Positions 37,288-46,899 of a DNA stretch of 64,000 bases are shown here, piece by piece. The translations under genes were made by a program, and so were the position numbers. Position 1 is the stretch's first letter. Each line of letters starts with the position of its first letter. The stretch covers positions 1-64,000 of the forward strand of contig NZ_JAVFVU010000039.1 of NCBI RefSeq assembly GCF_030929615.1, read 5' to 3'. The notes below the pieces were generated by a model that worked only from the letters and a program-made list of their open reading frames with translations, ran no database searches and had not been told where the DNA came from. This DNA comes from Dyadobacter sp. LHD-138 (lineage in GTDB: Bacteria > Bacteroidota > Bacteroidia > Cytophagales > Spirosomataceae).

Positions 37288-38433
37288 ATGTCTTTAAATA
37301 CCATGAAATACTATACAGCAGCTTTATCGGTTTTCGTACTGGTTTCCTGCGGAAAAAAGGACGCTCAGCAGGCAGCTATGCAGGCGCCTCCGGCGGTGAA
37401 TGTAACTTTGCAGGAAGTAACGACCATGGATGCAGTCTACCACGATCAGTATCCGGCTTCGGTTACGGCACTTAATCAGGTGGAACTTCGTCCGCAGGTA
37501 ACTGGGTTTATCACAGGCGTACATTTCAGCGACGGCGCGCGTGTTAGAAAAGGACAATTGCTTTATTCTATCGATGCCCAACTTTACTCTGCCAATTACG
37601 AGCAGGCGGTTGCGAACCTGAATGTGCAAAAAGCCAATGTGGTAAAAGCACAAAAAGATGCTGACCGCTACCATGAGCTTGATAAAAATGACGCCGTTGC
37701 AAAGCAACTGGTCGACAACGCCGATGCAGCGCTTGAAGTAGCTAAAAAGCAAGCTGACGCGGCACAGGCAAGCATTACAGCCGTTTCTACCAACGTACGT
37801 TATACCAAAGTGGTCGCACCATTTGATGGTGTGATCGGTATTTCACTTGTCAAAGTGGGCGCCGCAGTATCAGCCGGACAAACGATTTTGAACACGGTTT
37901 CAACAGACGGACAACTTGCAGTTGACTTCAATGTAGACCAAAAGGAGATTTTCCGTTTTACCAATCTTTTGAAAAACAGCAATGGTAAAGACTCTACTTT
38001 CACCCTGGCATTTGGAACAGATATCTATCCCTACCCGGGTAAAATTCAGCTGATCGACCGTGCCGTAGATCCACTGACCGGAACCATTAAAACACGTCTT
38101 GTTTTCCCGAATAACAGCAATCTGCTTCGTGCAGGCATGACAGGAACTGTGCGCGTTCTTAACAATGGATCGGCCAAAGCGGTTATGATTCCTTACAAAG
38201 CGGTTACTGAGCAGTTGGGTGAATTCTTTGTATATGTTGCCGGAGACAGCAGCAAAGTTAGCCAGAGAAGACTCGTTTTGGGGCAGCCAATCGGCAGCAA
38301 TATCATTGTGAAAGAAGGATTGAAAGAGGGTGAAAAGATTGCAGTGGAAGGTGTTCAGAATTTACGTGAAGGAGCAACAATCAAAACAGAAACCGCACCA
38401 GCTCCTGCTGCTGGCGCACCATCAGTAAGATAA
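37288..38433 (+). CDS. RND efflux periplasmic adaptor lipoprotein (MFP)
   Basis: A 381-residue protein with lipobox VSCGKKD near residue 15. It shows the barrel-sandwich and hairpin layout of membrane fusion proteins (VELRPQVTGFITGVHFSDGA, VRKGQLLYSIDAQLY; then VVAPFDGVIGISLVKVGAAV), ending with an Ala/Pro tail. It links the RND pump to the TolC-like channel. The MSLNTMKYY start is used; the ATG 15 bases in is an alternative. Confidence 0.93.
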   Translation: MSLNTMKYYTAALSVFVLVSCGKKDAQQAAMQAPPAVNVTLQEVTTMDAVYHDQYPASVTALNQVELRPQVTGFITGVHFSDGARVRKGQLLYSIDAQLYSANYEQAVANLNVQKANVVKAQKDADRYHELDKNDAVAKQLVDNADAALEVAKKQADAAQASITAVSTNVRYTKVVAPFDGVIGISLVKVGAAVSAGQTILNTVSTDGQLAVDFNVDQKEIFRFTNLLKNSNGKDSTFTLAFGTDIYPYPGKIQLIDRAVDPLTGTIKTRLVFPNNSNLLRAGMTGTVRVLNNGSAKAVMIPYKAVTEQLGEFFVYVAGDSSKVSQRRLVLGQPIGSNIIVKEGLKEGEKIAVEGVQNLREGATIKTETAPAPAAGAPSVR

Positions 38434-38498
38434 GTTTAAACGGAATTTTTGCCTTTTAAGGCATTAGACTCCTTCTGATTCCCTTAAATACTAAAAAA

Positions 38499-41400
38499 AT
38501 GATTGCAGATATTTTTATAAAAAGGCCCGTTACGGCAATCGTTACATCGATTGTAATCGTGCTCGTCGGGCTTATTGCACTAACAACACTGCCCGTAGCG
38601 CAGTATCCGGACGTAACCCCTCCGACCGTTACCGTATCCGGGATCTTTACCGGCGCGGATGCCCAGACGGTGGAGCAGACAACGACCACCGCCATTGAAA
38701 CCCAGATTAACGGTACGCCTGGCATGAGTTATATGTCGTCCAACAGTACCAGTAGCGGCCAAAGCAGTATCAACGTCGTTTTTGACATCGGTACAGATGT
38801 TAACATCGCGGCGCTTGACGTTCAAAACCGTGTGAGTGTGGCTGAGCCATCACTTCCGGATGCTGTAAAAAGACTTGGTTTAACGGTTCGTAAAAGACAG
38901 CCAAGTATCATGATCGCTCTGGCGCTATATTCGCCAAAGGGAACGCACGATGCTCAGTTCATTGGTAACTATGCCAACATTTACGTGAAAGACGCCTTGC
39001 AGCGTGTGAAAGGTGTGGGGGATATTGTTTCGCGTGCGGATGATTTCGGTATGCGTATCTGGTTGAATCCGGAAAAACTCGCGAGTTTACAAATGACGCC
39101 AAGCGATATTTCAGCGGCACTTGCCGAGCAAAACTTACAGATTGCAGCAGGTACTGTCGGCGGAAACCCGCAGCCAAACAAGCAGGCATTTGAATACAGT
39201 GTGCTTACAAACAGTCGTCTGAATACGCGGGAACAGTTTGAAAATATTATCGTCCGCTCTTCACCGGCAGAAGGAAGCCTTGTATACCTGAAAGATGTAG
39301 CCCGTGTTGAACTGGGTAAGTTTGACTACGGAAGCAACGCCTTCGTTGATGGGAAACCGGCTGCATTCGTTTTGATCTATCAGGCACCGGGCGCCAATGC
39401 GCTTGATACCTATGATGGTGTTATGAAGGCCCTGACAGAGCTTAAGAAGACTTTCCCGAAAGACATTGACTACGTGATACCCGTTGAAACGGCGTCTGTT
39501 GTACGCGTGTCTATTGAAGAAGTACTTCATACATTCGCAGAAGCCATGATTCTGGTGGTTCTTGTGGTATTCCTGTTCCTTCAGAACTGGCGTGCAACAC
39601 TGATCCCGATTCTTGCGATCCCTGTTTCTTTGATCGGTACATTCATATTCTTTATACCGTTTGGATTTACGATCAATACGCTGACGCTATTCGCATTCGT
39701 ACTGGCCATTGGTATTGTAGTGGATGATGCGATTGTGGTGGTCGAGGCGGTCCAGCATAACATTGACCATGGCCGGCTTTCGCCAAAAGCTGCCACTGAA
39801 AAGGCGATGAAAGAAATATCCGGCCCGGTAATCGCGATCGCCCTGATCCTTGCGGCCGTATTCGTTCCGGTAAGTTTTGTACCCGGTATTGTAGGAAGGC
39901 TTTATCAGCAATTCGCCATTACCATTGCCGTTTCTGTTCTTCTTTCCGCTTTTGTTGCACTTTCACTAACACCTGCACTTTGTGCAATGATGTTGAAACC
40001 GACCAAAGGCGCCAACGAGAAAAAGAATTTACTTGAAAAATTCTTCGACAAGTTTAACGCATGGTTTGACAGGGTTTCGCATTCTTATACCAGAGGTGTT
40101 TCGAAATGGATCAAGGGCACACCTTATGTGATCATCATGATGATCTGTCTGTTTGTCGGTCTGGGTTATCTTTTCAAAAGCAAACCAACCGGATTTATCC
40201 CGCTGGAAGATGAAGGCCGTCTTTTTGTTACCTATGAAATGCAGGAAGCTGCTTCAACAACGCGTAACATTGAGATGATCAAGGAAATCATGAAGCGTGT
40301 TTCCGCTATCCCCGAAATCAAAACGGTGGGTGGTCTTGCCGGACTTAACGTAATCAGTTTTTCCAACAAGGCCAACGTAGGTACCATGTTTGTAACCTTA
40401 CATCCCTGGGCTGACCGGGTAGGTGCAGAACACCACGTACAAGCTGTAATCAAAGAAATCCAGAAACGTACTGCTGATATCAAAGAGGCCCGCGTTCTGG
40501 CCATTGCCCCTCCTGCGATTCCTGGTCTGGGTCAGACATCCGGTTTTACCTTTGAATTGCAACAGACAACCAGTACGGATGACATTAAGAAATTTGAAGC
40601 TGTCACCCAGAAGTTTTTATCAGAGGTAAACAAACGTCCTGAAATCGGATTTGCCTATACTTTCTTTAACGCCAAAACACCTTCTTACCAGATTGATGTG
40701 GACCGCGATAAAACCAAAAAATTAGGGGTTCAGGTTAACGATGTCTTCAACACCCTGTCAACTTTACTGGGTAGTACATACGTGAACGACTTTAACCTTT
40801 ACGGACGTAACTTCCGGGTTATGGTGCAGGCCGACAGCAGTTTCCGGTCAAACATTGAGCAGATCAACAAGTTTTATGTTCGCAACAAAGCAGGCAGTAT
40901 GATCCCGCTTTCGGCAATCGTGAGCACAAAGGTCGTGGAAAACCCTGCGTTGATTTCTCACTATAACATTTATCGTGCGGTAGAGATCAACGGTACACCA
41001 AAACCAGGATTCAGTAGTGGCCAGGCCATTAATGCGCTGAAAGAAGTGGCTGCCACTTCCCTTCCGGCCGGTTACGGGTATGAGTTCTCCGGTATGAGTA
41101 GCGAGGAGATCAAAGCGGGTGACAGTACGACAACGATTTTTGCGATCTCCATTGTGTTCGTGTTCCTGTTCCTGGCTGCTCTGTACGAAAGCTGGTCTAT
41201 TCCGTTCTCTGTACTTTTTGCGGTACCTATCGGTGCATTCGGTTCGATTTTGACACTTACTTTCCTGCCAAATCTTACCAATAATATTTATGCCCAGATC
41301 GGTTTGATTACCCTGATTGGTCTCGCCGCGAAAAATGCGATTCTGATCGTAGAGTTTGCCAAGGAACGTGTGGATGCCGGGATGGATTTGGTTAAGGCGA

Positions 41401-41654
41401 CACTCGAGGCGGTGCAATTACGTCTTCGTCCGATTATCATGACTTCGCTGGCCTTTATTCTAGGGGTACTTCCACTGGCCTTTGCAAGTGGTGCAGCGGC
41501 AGAATCCCGTAAAACAATTGGCTGGACTGTGTTCGGAGGGATGCTTGCAGCCACCTCACTCGCAATCTTTGTAGTTCCCGTCCTTTTTGTAGCAATCGAA
41601 AAAATTGCCTTCAAACGAAAGGAAAGGAAAAAAGCCAGGGAGTCGAGATTATAG
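38499..41654 (+). CDS. RND multidrug efflux permease (HAE1/AcrB family)
   Basis: A 1051-residue inner-membrane proton antiporter. It opens IADIFIKRPVTAIVTSIVIV, continues with LPVAQYPDVTPPTV and GADAQTVEQ, and has the proton-relay GIVVDDAIVVVEAVQ (two Asp) in helix 4. The second half has LITLIGLAAKNAILIVEFAK and LRLRPIIMTSLAFILGVLPL. Length equals AcrB-type pumps. It ends the operon begun at 35177 and is followed by a terminator. Confidence 0.96.
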   Translation: MIADIFIKRPVTAIVTSIVIVLVGLIALTTLPVAQYPDVTPPTVTVSGIFTGADAQTVEQTTTTAIETQINGTPGMSYMSSNSTSSGQSSINVVFDIGTDVNIAALDVQNRVSVAEPSLPDAVKRLGLTVRKRQPSIMIALALYSPKGTHDAQFIGNYANIYVKDALQRVKGVGDIVSRADDFGMRIWLNPEKLASLQMTPSDISAALAEQNLQIAAGTVGGNPQPNKQAFEYSVLTNSRLNTREQFENIIVRSSPAEGSLVYLKDVARVELGKFDYGSNAFVDGKPAAFVLIYQAPGANALDTYDGVMKALTELKKTFPKDIDYVIPVETASVVRVSIEEVLHTFAEAMILVVLVVFLFLQNWRATLIPILAIPVSLIGTFIFFIPFGFTINTLTLFAFVLAIGIVVDDAIVVVEAVQHNIDHGRLSPKAATEKAMKEISGPVIAIALILAAVFVPVSFVPGIVGRLYQQFAITIAVSVLLSAFVALSLTPALCAMMLKPTKGANEKKNLLEKFFDKFNAWFDRVSHSYTRGVSKWIKGTPYVIIMMICLFVGLGYLFKSKPTGFIPLEDEGRLFVTYEMQEAASTTRNIEMIKEIMKRVSAIPEIKTVGGLAGLNVISFSNKANVGTMFVTLHPWADRVGAEHHVQAVIKEIQKRTADIKEARVLAIAPPAIPGLGQTSGFTFELQQTTSTDDIKKFEAVTQKFLSEVNKRPEIGFAYTFFNAKTPSYQIDVDRDKTKKLGVQVNDVFNTLSTLLGSTYVNDFNLYGRNFRVMVQADSSFRSNIEQINKFYVRNKAGSMIPLSAIVSTKVVENPALISHYNIYRAVEINGTPKPGFSSGQAINALKEVAATSLPAGYGYEFSGMSSEEIKAGDSTTTIFAISIVFVFLFLAALYESWSIPFSVLFAVPIGAFGSILTLTFLPNLTNNIYAQIGLITLIGLAAKNAILIVEFAKERVDAGMDLVKATLEAVQLRLRPIIMTSLAFILGVLPLAFASGAAAESRKTIGWTVFGGMLAATSLAIFVVPVLFVAIEKIAFKRKERKKARESRL

Positions 41655-41670
41655 TCTGAATGAATAGCAT

Positions 41671-41717
41671 AAATAAAAACAGGCGCGGGGCTTACAGCTT
41701 CGCGCCTGTTTTTATTT
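41671..41717 (+). terminator. Terminator of the efflux operon
   Basis: AAATAAAAACAGGCGCG (41671-41687) pairs fully with 41701-41717, with a 13-base loop and a T-rich right side (CTGTTTTTATTT). Confidence 0.85.
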
Positions 41718-41850
41718 ATAACTCGTTACATGCTTAAATAATTATTGAATACCGTTTTCTATCCATGTTGTAAGTTTCAACCGATCAGCGCTTGCGTTGT
41801 CTCATTTATTTCGCTCTATGCTCTCAATTTATCAAGCACTTATAAATTGA

Positions 41851-41904
41851 TTTATTTCATAAATACTGAAACAAATGTATTTATGTCGTTATTTATGAAA
41901 TAAA
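41851..41904. repeat. 14-bp perfect inverted repeat upstream of bestrophin
   Basis: TTTATTTCATAAAT (41851-41864) and its exact complement ATTTATGAAATAAA (41891-41904), 26 bases apart, about 57 bases before the bestrophin start. Spacing and position would suit a regulator binding site as well as an mRNA stem. Confidence 0.55.
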
Positions 41905-41961
41905 AGCAAACTGCTGTATTTCCAATTTAAATCTGACTTATTACGAAATAACTTTACCTGA

Positions 41962-42864
41962 ATGTACGTAAAAGAAGTATTCTCAATTTGGCGCCTTTTG
42001 AAGGGCATCTGGCCAGGTGTGCTTGCAGTAACCACCTATGCCGCAGTCGTCTTTTATCTGTATCAATACCATCAGTGGCATTTCCTTATCTTTCCGCTTT
42101 CCATTATTTCCATTGTCGGGACTGCCCTCTCGCTGCTGCTTGGTTTCAGGACCAACTCGGCCTATGACCGCTGGTGGGAAGCCCGCAAGTCCTGGGGCGC
42201 GATTGTTAACGACAGCCGGACACTGATCCGTCAGTCTCTTGCCTTTATTAAAACGGAACCCGAAGAAAAAAAAGAAATCGTCCATAACATCACACATCTC
42301 CAGATTGCCTGGTGTTATGCGCTGTGTAACACTTTGAGGGGAGATCCGGTACTGGTTAGTGCCAATTTACATTTAAACGAGCAGGAGCTCGAATATGTAT
42401 CCAAACATAGCAACGTCCCCAATGCGATTCTATTTCTGATCCAGCAGCGAATTAACGACGCTTACGACAAGGATTATCTTCATCCGCTGTTTTTCCAAAA
42501 TCTGGATGACACGCTGAGCAGACTTTGCGACGCCATGGGGCAATGCGAACGAATAAAAAACACGATTTTCCCGACACAGTATAGTTTTTTCGTCCACTTT
42601 ATCATCTTTCTTTTTACACTTATCCTCCCCATGGGGCTGATCGACAGCATCGGACGGATTGCCATCCCGATCACCTTCCTGATTTCCTTCTTGTTTTTCT
42701 ACGTAGAAGGTATTTCCTACGTGATGCAGAGCCCTTTCGAAGGGAATCACAATGATATACCGATGACGGCCCTCTCGCGCACCATCGAAATTAATCTCCT
42801 TCAGATTATTGATGCATCGCCCATTCCTGATAAAATTTTACCAAAAGACGGATACATCATGTAG
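41962..42864 (+). CDS. Bestrophin-family anion channel protein
   Basis: A 300-residue membrane protein of the bestrophin/UPF0187 family. The signature LLGFRTNSAYDRWWEARKSW is visible near residue 60-80, with hydrophobic helices around it and two more near 210-250. Bacterial members form pentameric channels, with chloride or sodium conductance depending on the protein. It is a single gene between a terminator and a convergent neighbour. Confidence 0.92.
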   Translation: MYVKEVFSIWRLLKGIWPGVLAVTTYAAVVFYLYQYHQWHFLIFPLSIISIVGTALSLLLGFRTNSAYDRWWEARKSWGAIVNDSRTLIRQSLAFIKTEPEEKKEIVHNITHLQIAWCYALCNTLRGDPVLVSANLHLNEQELEYVSKHSNVPNAILFLIQQRINDAYDKDYLHPLFFQNLDDTLSRLCDAMGQCERIKNTIFPTQYSFFVHFIIFLFTLILPMGLIDSIGRIAIPITFLISFLFFYVEGISYVMQSPFEGNHNDIPMTALSRTIEINLLQIIDASPIPDKILPKDGYIM

Positions 42865-42893
42865 TGATGCGATCAATCCGAAGTATTTTTAAT

Positions 42894-42929
42894 AAAAAAC
42901 GGTTGCAGTTAATCCTGCAACCGTTTTTT
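42894..42929. terminator. Bidirectional terminator
   Basis: AAAAAACGGTTGCAG (42894-42908) and CTGCAACCGTTTTTT (42915-42929) pair perfectly, loop of 6. The A-run on the left and T-run on the right let it serve both the bestrophin gene and the convergent DUF4270 gene. Confidence 0.9.
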
Positions 42930-42966
42930 GTTAAAAATATTTATCCGTTAAACCACTACAAATACC

Positions 42967-44355
42967 TTATGGTTTTAATGTTGTATAGTACAGTTCCAGC
43001 TTCACACCAGGCTCTACTGTATTTTGCTGGCTTCCGATGACAAGGCGTGTAAGGCTTTGTGCAAATTCAGTTTGCGTTTCAGGATACTCGGCACTGCTTA
43101 GCGGTGATGTTAGGAACAGCAGCCCATTGGATTCTGAGGACGCGCTGGCCAGTATGGCTGTAAACTGCGCACTCACATCAAAAGAATAATATTCCTTATT
43201 GTTAATCATATCGTTTACATAGACGCCCGTTACCGCCTTTTGAGCCAAATCCGATAGCGGCACCAAATTGCTTCCGTCAGGTCTGTAAAACTGATTATTT
43301 TTATCACAAAGATACACATAAATGACCGGAGGTGCTCCAAATACACCTTTTACAACGGAGTTTTTGAAAGGCGTCACCTTCAAAAATGCCCGGTTGGGAA
43401 CCGAATATTTTATGTCTCTCAGATTTCTCACCGTTGGAAAATCTGCGCGCGCCATTAGTCCCACCCCTCCCTGAATAAACACCTTATCACCAGACTGAGC
43501 AGAAGGCAATGCAATTCTGCTTGTATTTGGTAACTTTGCCAAATCCGTACCGCTTCTATCCGCCAAAATTTGGTTGTACTCACGCTCGATCACGAATGTA
43601 CCAACCCCTTTTGTTATTCCGTCTTTCTCAGCAGTATGATAATGAAGTTCCACTACCGTACTATCTACTCCGGTTTTAAACCCGATCACAGAAGCATTAT
43701 CCTTTGCTCCCGCTACGACCATTAAACCTTTTACAATATTGATCCACTGATCATTGCTAGTCAACAAATTGGCTGCGCTTTGATCAAAAACTTTTTTACC
43801 CAGCACATCTGACAACTTGATCCGTAAAGAATTAACCGCTGTTGGTGTTGGTTTGAAGCTTTTTGTTCCGATCGGCGTTGCATCAAAGGGCGTTGTATTG
43901 CCATTGAAGTAAAGACTTTTGGTCATGATATCCTCCTGAAGTGTATGTACAGAAAAATTCAGCGTCTTAGTCGTATCGCCATAATAATACTTATCATAGG
44001 CAAGCTTCAACACCAAAGAATCATAGACCGCTTTTTCGGGAAGTGTGAAAGACGTTTTCAGGCTCGGCTGAAAAAATACCGTTGAATGCATTTTCCCAAA
44101 ATAAGGATCTGCAAAACGTCCGGCAAACATACGACTTGCACCGCCCGTCATCATCGAGTCGAACCCGACAGTGGAGAGTTTAACTGTACTGGTATCGGAA
44201 AACAGTACAAGGAAATCATCAGGATTCCGCTGTTCGAGCGAAACTATTTCATCTCCTGACTGACAACCCGATATTGAAACGCACAAATATAATCCGGCAA
44301 GGATGCTGGAAACCGGCGAAAATAGTCTTTTAGAAAAACAATAATTAAATTTCAT
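42967..44355 (-). CDS. DUF4270 lipoprotein
   Basis: A 462-residue lipoprotein (lipobox ISGC near residue 31). The segment FLVLFSDTSTVKLSTVGFDS, then AGRFADPYFGKMHSTVFFQP, is the typical start of DUF4270, a family of Bacteroidota surface lipoproteins of unknown function. The length is normal. It has its own promoter on the minus strand (44379-44410) and lies near the kelch and DUF4907 genes, which are often found with DUF4270 genes. Confidence 0.88.
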   Translation of the reverse strand: MKFNYCFSKRLFSPVSSILAGLYLCVSISGCQSGDEIVSLEQRNPDDFLVLFSDTSTVKLSTVGFDSMMTGGASRMFAGRFADPYFGKMHSTVFFQPSLKTSFTLPEKAVYDSLVLKLAYDKYYYGDTTKTLNFSVHTLQEDIMTKSLYFNGNTTPFDATPIGTKSFKPTPTAVNSLRIKLSDVLGKKVFDQSAANLLTSNDQWINIVKGLMVVAGAKDNASVIGFKTGVDSTVVELHYHTAEKDGITKGVGTFVIEREYNQILADRSGTDLAKLPNTSRIALPSAQSGDKVFIQGGVGLMARADFPTVRNLRDIKYSVPNRAFLKVTPFKNSVVKGVFGAPPVIYVYLCDKNNQFYRPDGSNLVPLSDLAQKAVTGVYVNDMINNKEYYSFDVSAQFTAILASASSESNGLLFLTSPLSSAEYPETQTEFAQSLTRLVIGSQQNTVEPGVKLELYYTTLKP

Positions 44356-44378
44356 TTAGCGCAAGAACAGTAAAAATG

Positions 44379-44410
44379 CAAAAATATCAGATATAAACCT
44401 GAATAACAAA
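44379..44410 (-). promoter_or_regulatory. Promoter of the DUF4270 gene
   Basis: On the minus strand, TTTG (complement of 44407-44410), 20 bases, TATTTTTG (complement of 44379-44386). Both boxes match the Bacteroidota consensus, and the start codon at 44355 is about 24 bases away, giving a short leader. Confidence 0.75.
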
Positions 44411-44519
44411 AGGAATTAGACAAACAGGCAAAATGTGTAGACCAAAATTAAATGCAACAAAATTGTCTGTTATCACGTATAGCTCTATATTACATCCGAA
44501 ATTGCATTTTAAAGTACAC

Positions 44520-45248
44520 ATGAGGAAGATAAACTGTATTGTAATTGATCAAAGAGAACCGGATCTGAAAGTTTTGAGTCAGCACATTCACAGCATTCCT
44601 TTTTTTGAATTGTTAGGTACCTATGCTACTTCCGATGACGCGGCAGACATGCTTAGAACGCAAAAGGTAGACATTCTATTTTTGGATATAGAAAATTTTG
44701 GACTGGATGGCTTACATTTTCTTAAAAGTCTTTCTTACAATACACGGATAATTATCACAACAATTCATGACAATTTTGCGTTAGAAGCCTTTAACCTGAA
44801 TGTACTGGACTACTTGTTAAAACCGTTCAGTAGGGAGCGTTTCCTGAAAGCATCAGACAAAGCATATGAACTATTTAGTCTGCTGGACCTTCGGGAGAAA
44901 AAAAATTACGCCCCGGAAGAGCATTTTATCAATCAGGAATATTTATTTGTCATGTCTGATTATGCACTCGTCAAAGTAAAATTATCGGATGTCAGCTATA
45001 TCGAAGGATTAAAAGATTATCTTAAAATCTATTTCGTAAATCAGCTAAATCCGGTCGTTACCAGAATGACTATGAAATCGTTAGAGGAAAAATTACCCCG
45101 GAGCCAGTTCCTCCGAGTACATAAATCTTATATCGTTTCGATTGATAAAATAGATATTATCAGAAGCCAACGCATCAAAATCGGTCAAATTACAGTACCT
45201 ATCAGTGATGGTTATTATGAAACTTTTCGACAAAAAGTAAATATATAA
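44520..45248 (+). CDS. LytTR-family response regulator
   Basis: A protein of 242 residues from the ATG at 44520 (a longer frame from 44433 adds 29 residues of no receiver-like sequence). The receiver domain has CIVIDQREPD in place of the usual acidic pair, the phosphoacceptor ILFLDIENFGLDG, and the Lys motif DYLLKPFSRERF. The C-terminal LytTR DNA-binding domain has YIEGLKDYLKIYF, FLRVHKSYIVSIDKI and the final IPISDGYYETF-like turn. The first acidic pocket is weakened (Asp-Gln), so phosphorylation may be altered. No histidine kinase is adjacent. Confidence 0.88.
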   Translation: MRKINCIVIDQREPDLKVLSQHIHSIPFFELLGTYATSDDAADMLRTQKVDILFLDIENFGLDGLHFLKSLSYNTRIIITTIHDNFALEAFNLNVLDYLLKPFSRERFLKASDKAYELFSLLDLREKKNYAPEEHFINQEYLFVMSDYALVKVKLSDVSYIEGLKDYLKIYFVNQLNPVVTRMTMKSLEEKLPRSQFLRVHKSYIVSIDKIDIIRSQRIKIGQITVPISDGYYETFRQKVNI

Positions 45249-45408
45249 TTTTTCTAAGCAATTCCAAGATGTTATGTTTGCAGTAGATTTGGTCAAAATG
45301 TCTCTTCATCTACACATTCAGCCAGTTCATCGCAATTGCTTTTTTTATCCCTAGTGTACCACGATTTTTGTTTTCATTTGTATTAATTAGTCAAACCAGA
45401 ATTTTTTC

Positions 45409-46443
45409 ATGTTTAATACCTTAAAAAAGTCATCGTTAACCCTTCTAATCGCTTCAACTGCACTAATTCAATTCGGATGTGGTAGTGAGTCTGATCCTGA
45501 CAAAGTTGGAAACTGGTACAAGAAAGATATTCCTTCTTTTGGAGGTATCCCAAGAAACAGTGCAGTAAGTTTCATGATTAATAACAAGGGATATATCGGC
45601 ACAGGATATACCAACGAAAGCGTAGCCCGCGTAAAAGATTTTTGGTCTTACGATGCTGCCACCAAAATCTGGGCACAGGTTTCTGACTTTCCGGGCACGG
45701 GAAGAAATGACGCCGTGGCTTTTGTTGCAAGTGGAAAAGCCTATGTAGGCACAGGCTATGATGGAAACACAGCCGTTGATAATGGATACAAAAAAGATTT
45801 CTATCAGTTTGACCCAACCACCAATAAGTGGAAAGCCGTAGCTGATTTCCCTGCCTCGGCGCGCCAATACTCCACGGCTTTCAATGTTGGGGACAAAGGC
45901 TACGTGGGATTAGGATTTAATACTGCGGGATATCACCAGGATTTCTATGAATATAACCCCGTTACCGATGCATGGACTGAGGTGGCTACATTCCTTGGCG
46001 GAAAAAGAAGAGGCGCTACCGGCTTTACGATTGGCAGCACAGGTTATGTAGGATTTGGAACCAATAATTCGGTAGCGGACGTACGCGATTTGTATCAATT
46101 TGTTCCGGGAGGGACCAGCGGAAAAGGAGCCTGGACGCAAAAAACAGTCTTTAATGACGATAATGGAGATTTTCCGTCAGTAAGATCTAATGCATTTGCC
46201 CTTGTCATCAACGAAAAAGCATACATCGTAGGTGGTGCCAGAAACTCAGATACCTGGGAATGGTCTCCGACTACTGATAAATGGGTTGAAAGAACCGCTT
46301 TTGAAGGAGGTACACGTGGGTATGCTGCAGGTTTTGTTATAAACAATGTTGGTTACTTTGGCACAGGCGCTTCCGGAACAAACCGTGTAGACGATTTCTG
46401 GGGCTTCAATCCTGATGCAGCCGTTGACGCCGACGATAACTAA
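45409..46443 (+). CDS. Kelch-repeat lipoprotein
   Basis: A 344-residue lipoprotein (lipobox QFGC near residue 24). Five to six kelch-like blades follow, each with a (K/N)xGYxGxG strand, a D-(F/L)-(W/Y)-x-(Y/F) strand and a W-x-x-(V/K) turn (YIGTGYTNESVARVKDFWSY, YVGTGYDG...KKDFYQF, YVGLGFN...HQDFYEY, YVGFGTNN...VRDLYQF). It should fold into a beta-propeller on the cell surface and bind a carbohydrate or protein. The next gene starts 3 bases after the stop. Confidence 0.88.
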   Translation: MFNTLKKSSLTLLIASTALIQFGCGSESDPDKVGNWYKKDIPSFGGIPRNSAVSFMINNKGYIGTGYTNESVARVKDFWSYDAATKIWAQVSDFPGTGRNDAVAFVASGKAYVGTGYDGNTAVDNGYKKDFYQFDPTTNKWKAVADFPASARQYSTAFNVGDKGYVGLGFNTAGYHQDFYEYNPVTDAWTEVATFLGGKRRGATGFTIGSTGYVGFGTNNSVADVRDLYQFVPGGTSGKGAWTQKTVFNDDNGDFPSVRSNAFALVINEKAYIVGGARNSDTWEWSPTTDKWVERTAFEGGTRGYAAGFVINNVGYFGTGASGTNRVDDFWGFNPDAAVDADDN

Positions 46444-46446
46444 GAA

Positions 46447-46806
46447 GTGATTAAAAAATCAATACATTTCAGAATTGCTCTGATTTGCATATGGACCTTC
46501 GCCGTAACAATTTTCATTTCATCGTGTCATGCGAAGAAAGAAAATGCTAACAGCGAAGGTCTTCGCAATTACAAGGTATCCGCGATTCCCGTAGACAGCA
46601 CCTGGGGCTACCGCATTTATCAGGATACCGTGGCGATCATCGAGCAAAGAGTTATTCCCGGATTGCCAGGCAATAGCGGGTTTAAAACAGAACAGCAGGC
46701 TCTCTCAGTAGGTGAGCTCGTCATTAGTAAACTGGAAAAGGGTGTTTTCCCACCTTCGGTTTCAGTTAAGGAGCTTGACAGTCTCGATATCGCTTATCCC
46801 CATTAA
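46447..46806 (+). CDS. DUF4907 lipoprotein
   Basis: A 119-residue protein starting at GTG, 3 bases after the kelch gene. A signal/lipobox (FISSCHAKK) precedes the domain with WGYRIYQDTVAIIEQRVIPG, then LPGNSGFKTEQQALSVGELV, which is the DUF4907 pattern. Function unknown. Its tight linkage to the kelch propeller suggests that the two work together on the outer membrane. A perfect 25-bp terminator follows. Confidence 0.85.
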   Translation: MIKKSIHFRIALICIWTFAVTIFISSCHAKKENANSEGLRNYKVSAIPVDSTWGYRIYQDTVAIIEQRVIPGLPGNSGFKTEQQALSVGELVISKLEKGVFPPSVSVKELDSLDIAYPH

Positions 46807-46818
46807 ATTGATTTCCTG

Positions 46819-46872
46819 TTATCATAAAAAAGCTGCATATCCCAAGGGGGATATGCAGCTTTTTTATGATAA
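46819..46872. terminator. Bidirectional terminator, 25-bp perfect stem
   Basis: Arms 46819-46843 and 46848-46872 with a 4-base AAGG loop. GC core AGCTGCATATCCC flanked by A- and T-runs. It serves the DUF4907 gene and the convergent EEP gene. Confidence 0.9.
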
Positions 46873-46899
46873 TCTATTTCTGGTTATTGCTTCCTTTTA

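Noticed and set aside
40848-41417. 189-residue minus-strand frame within the RND pump
   Set aside because: Antisense to conserved pump sequence.
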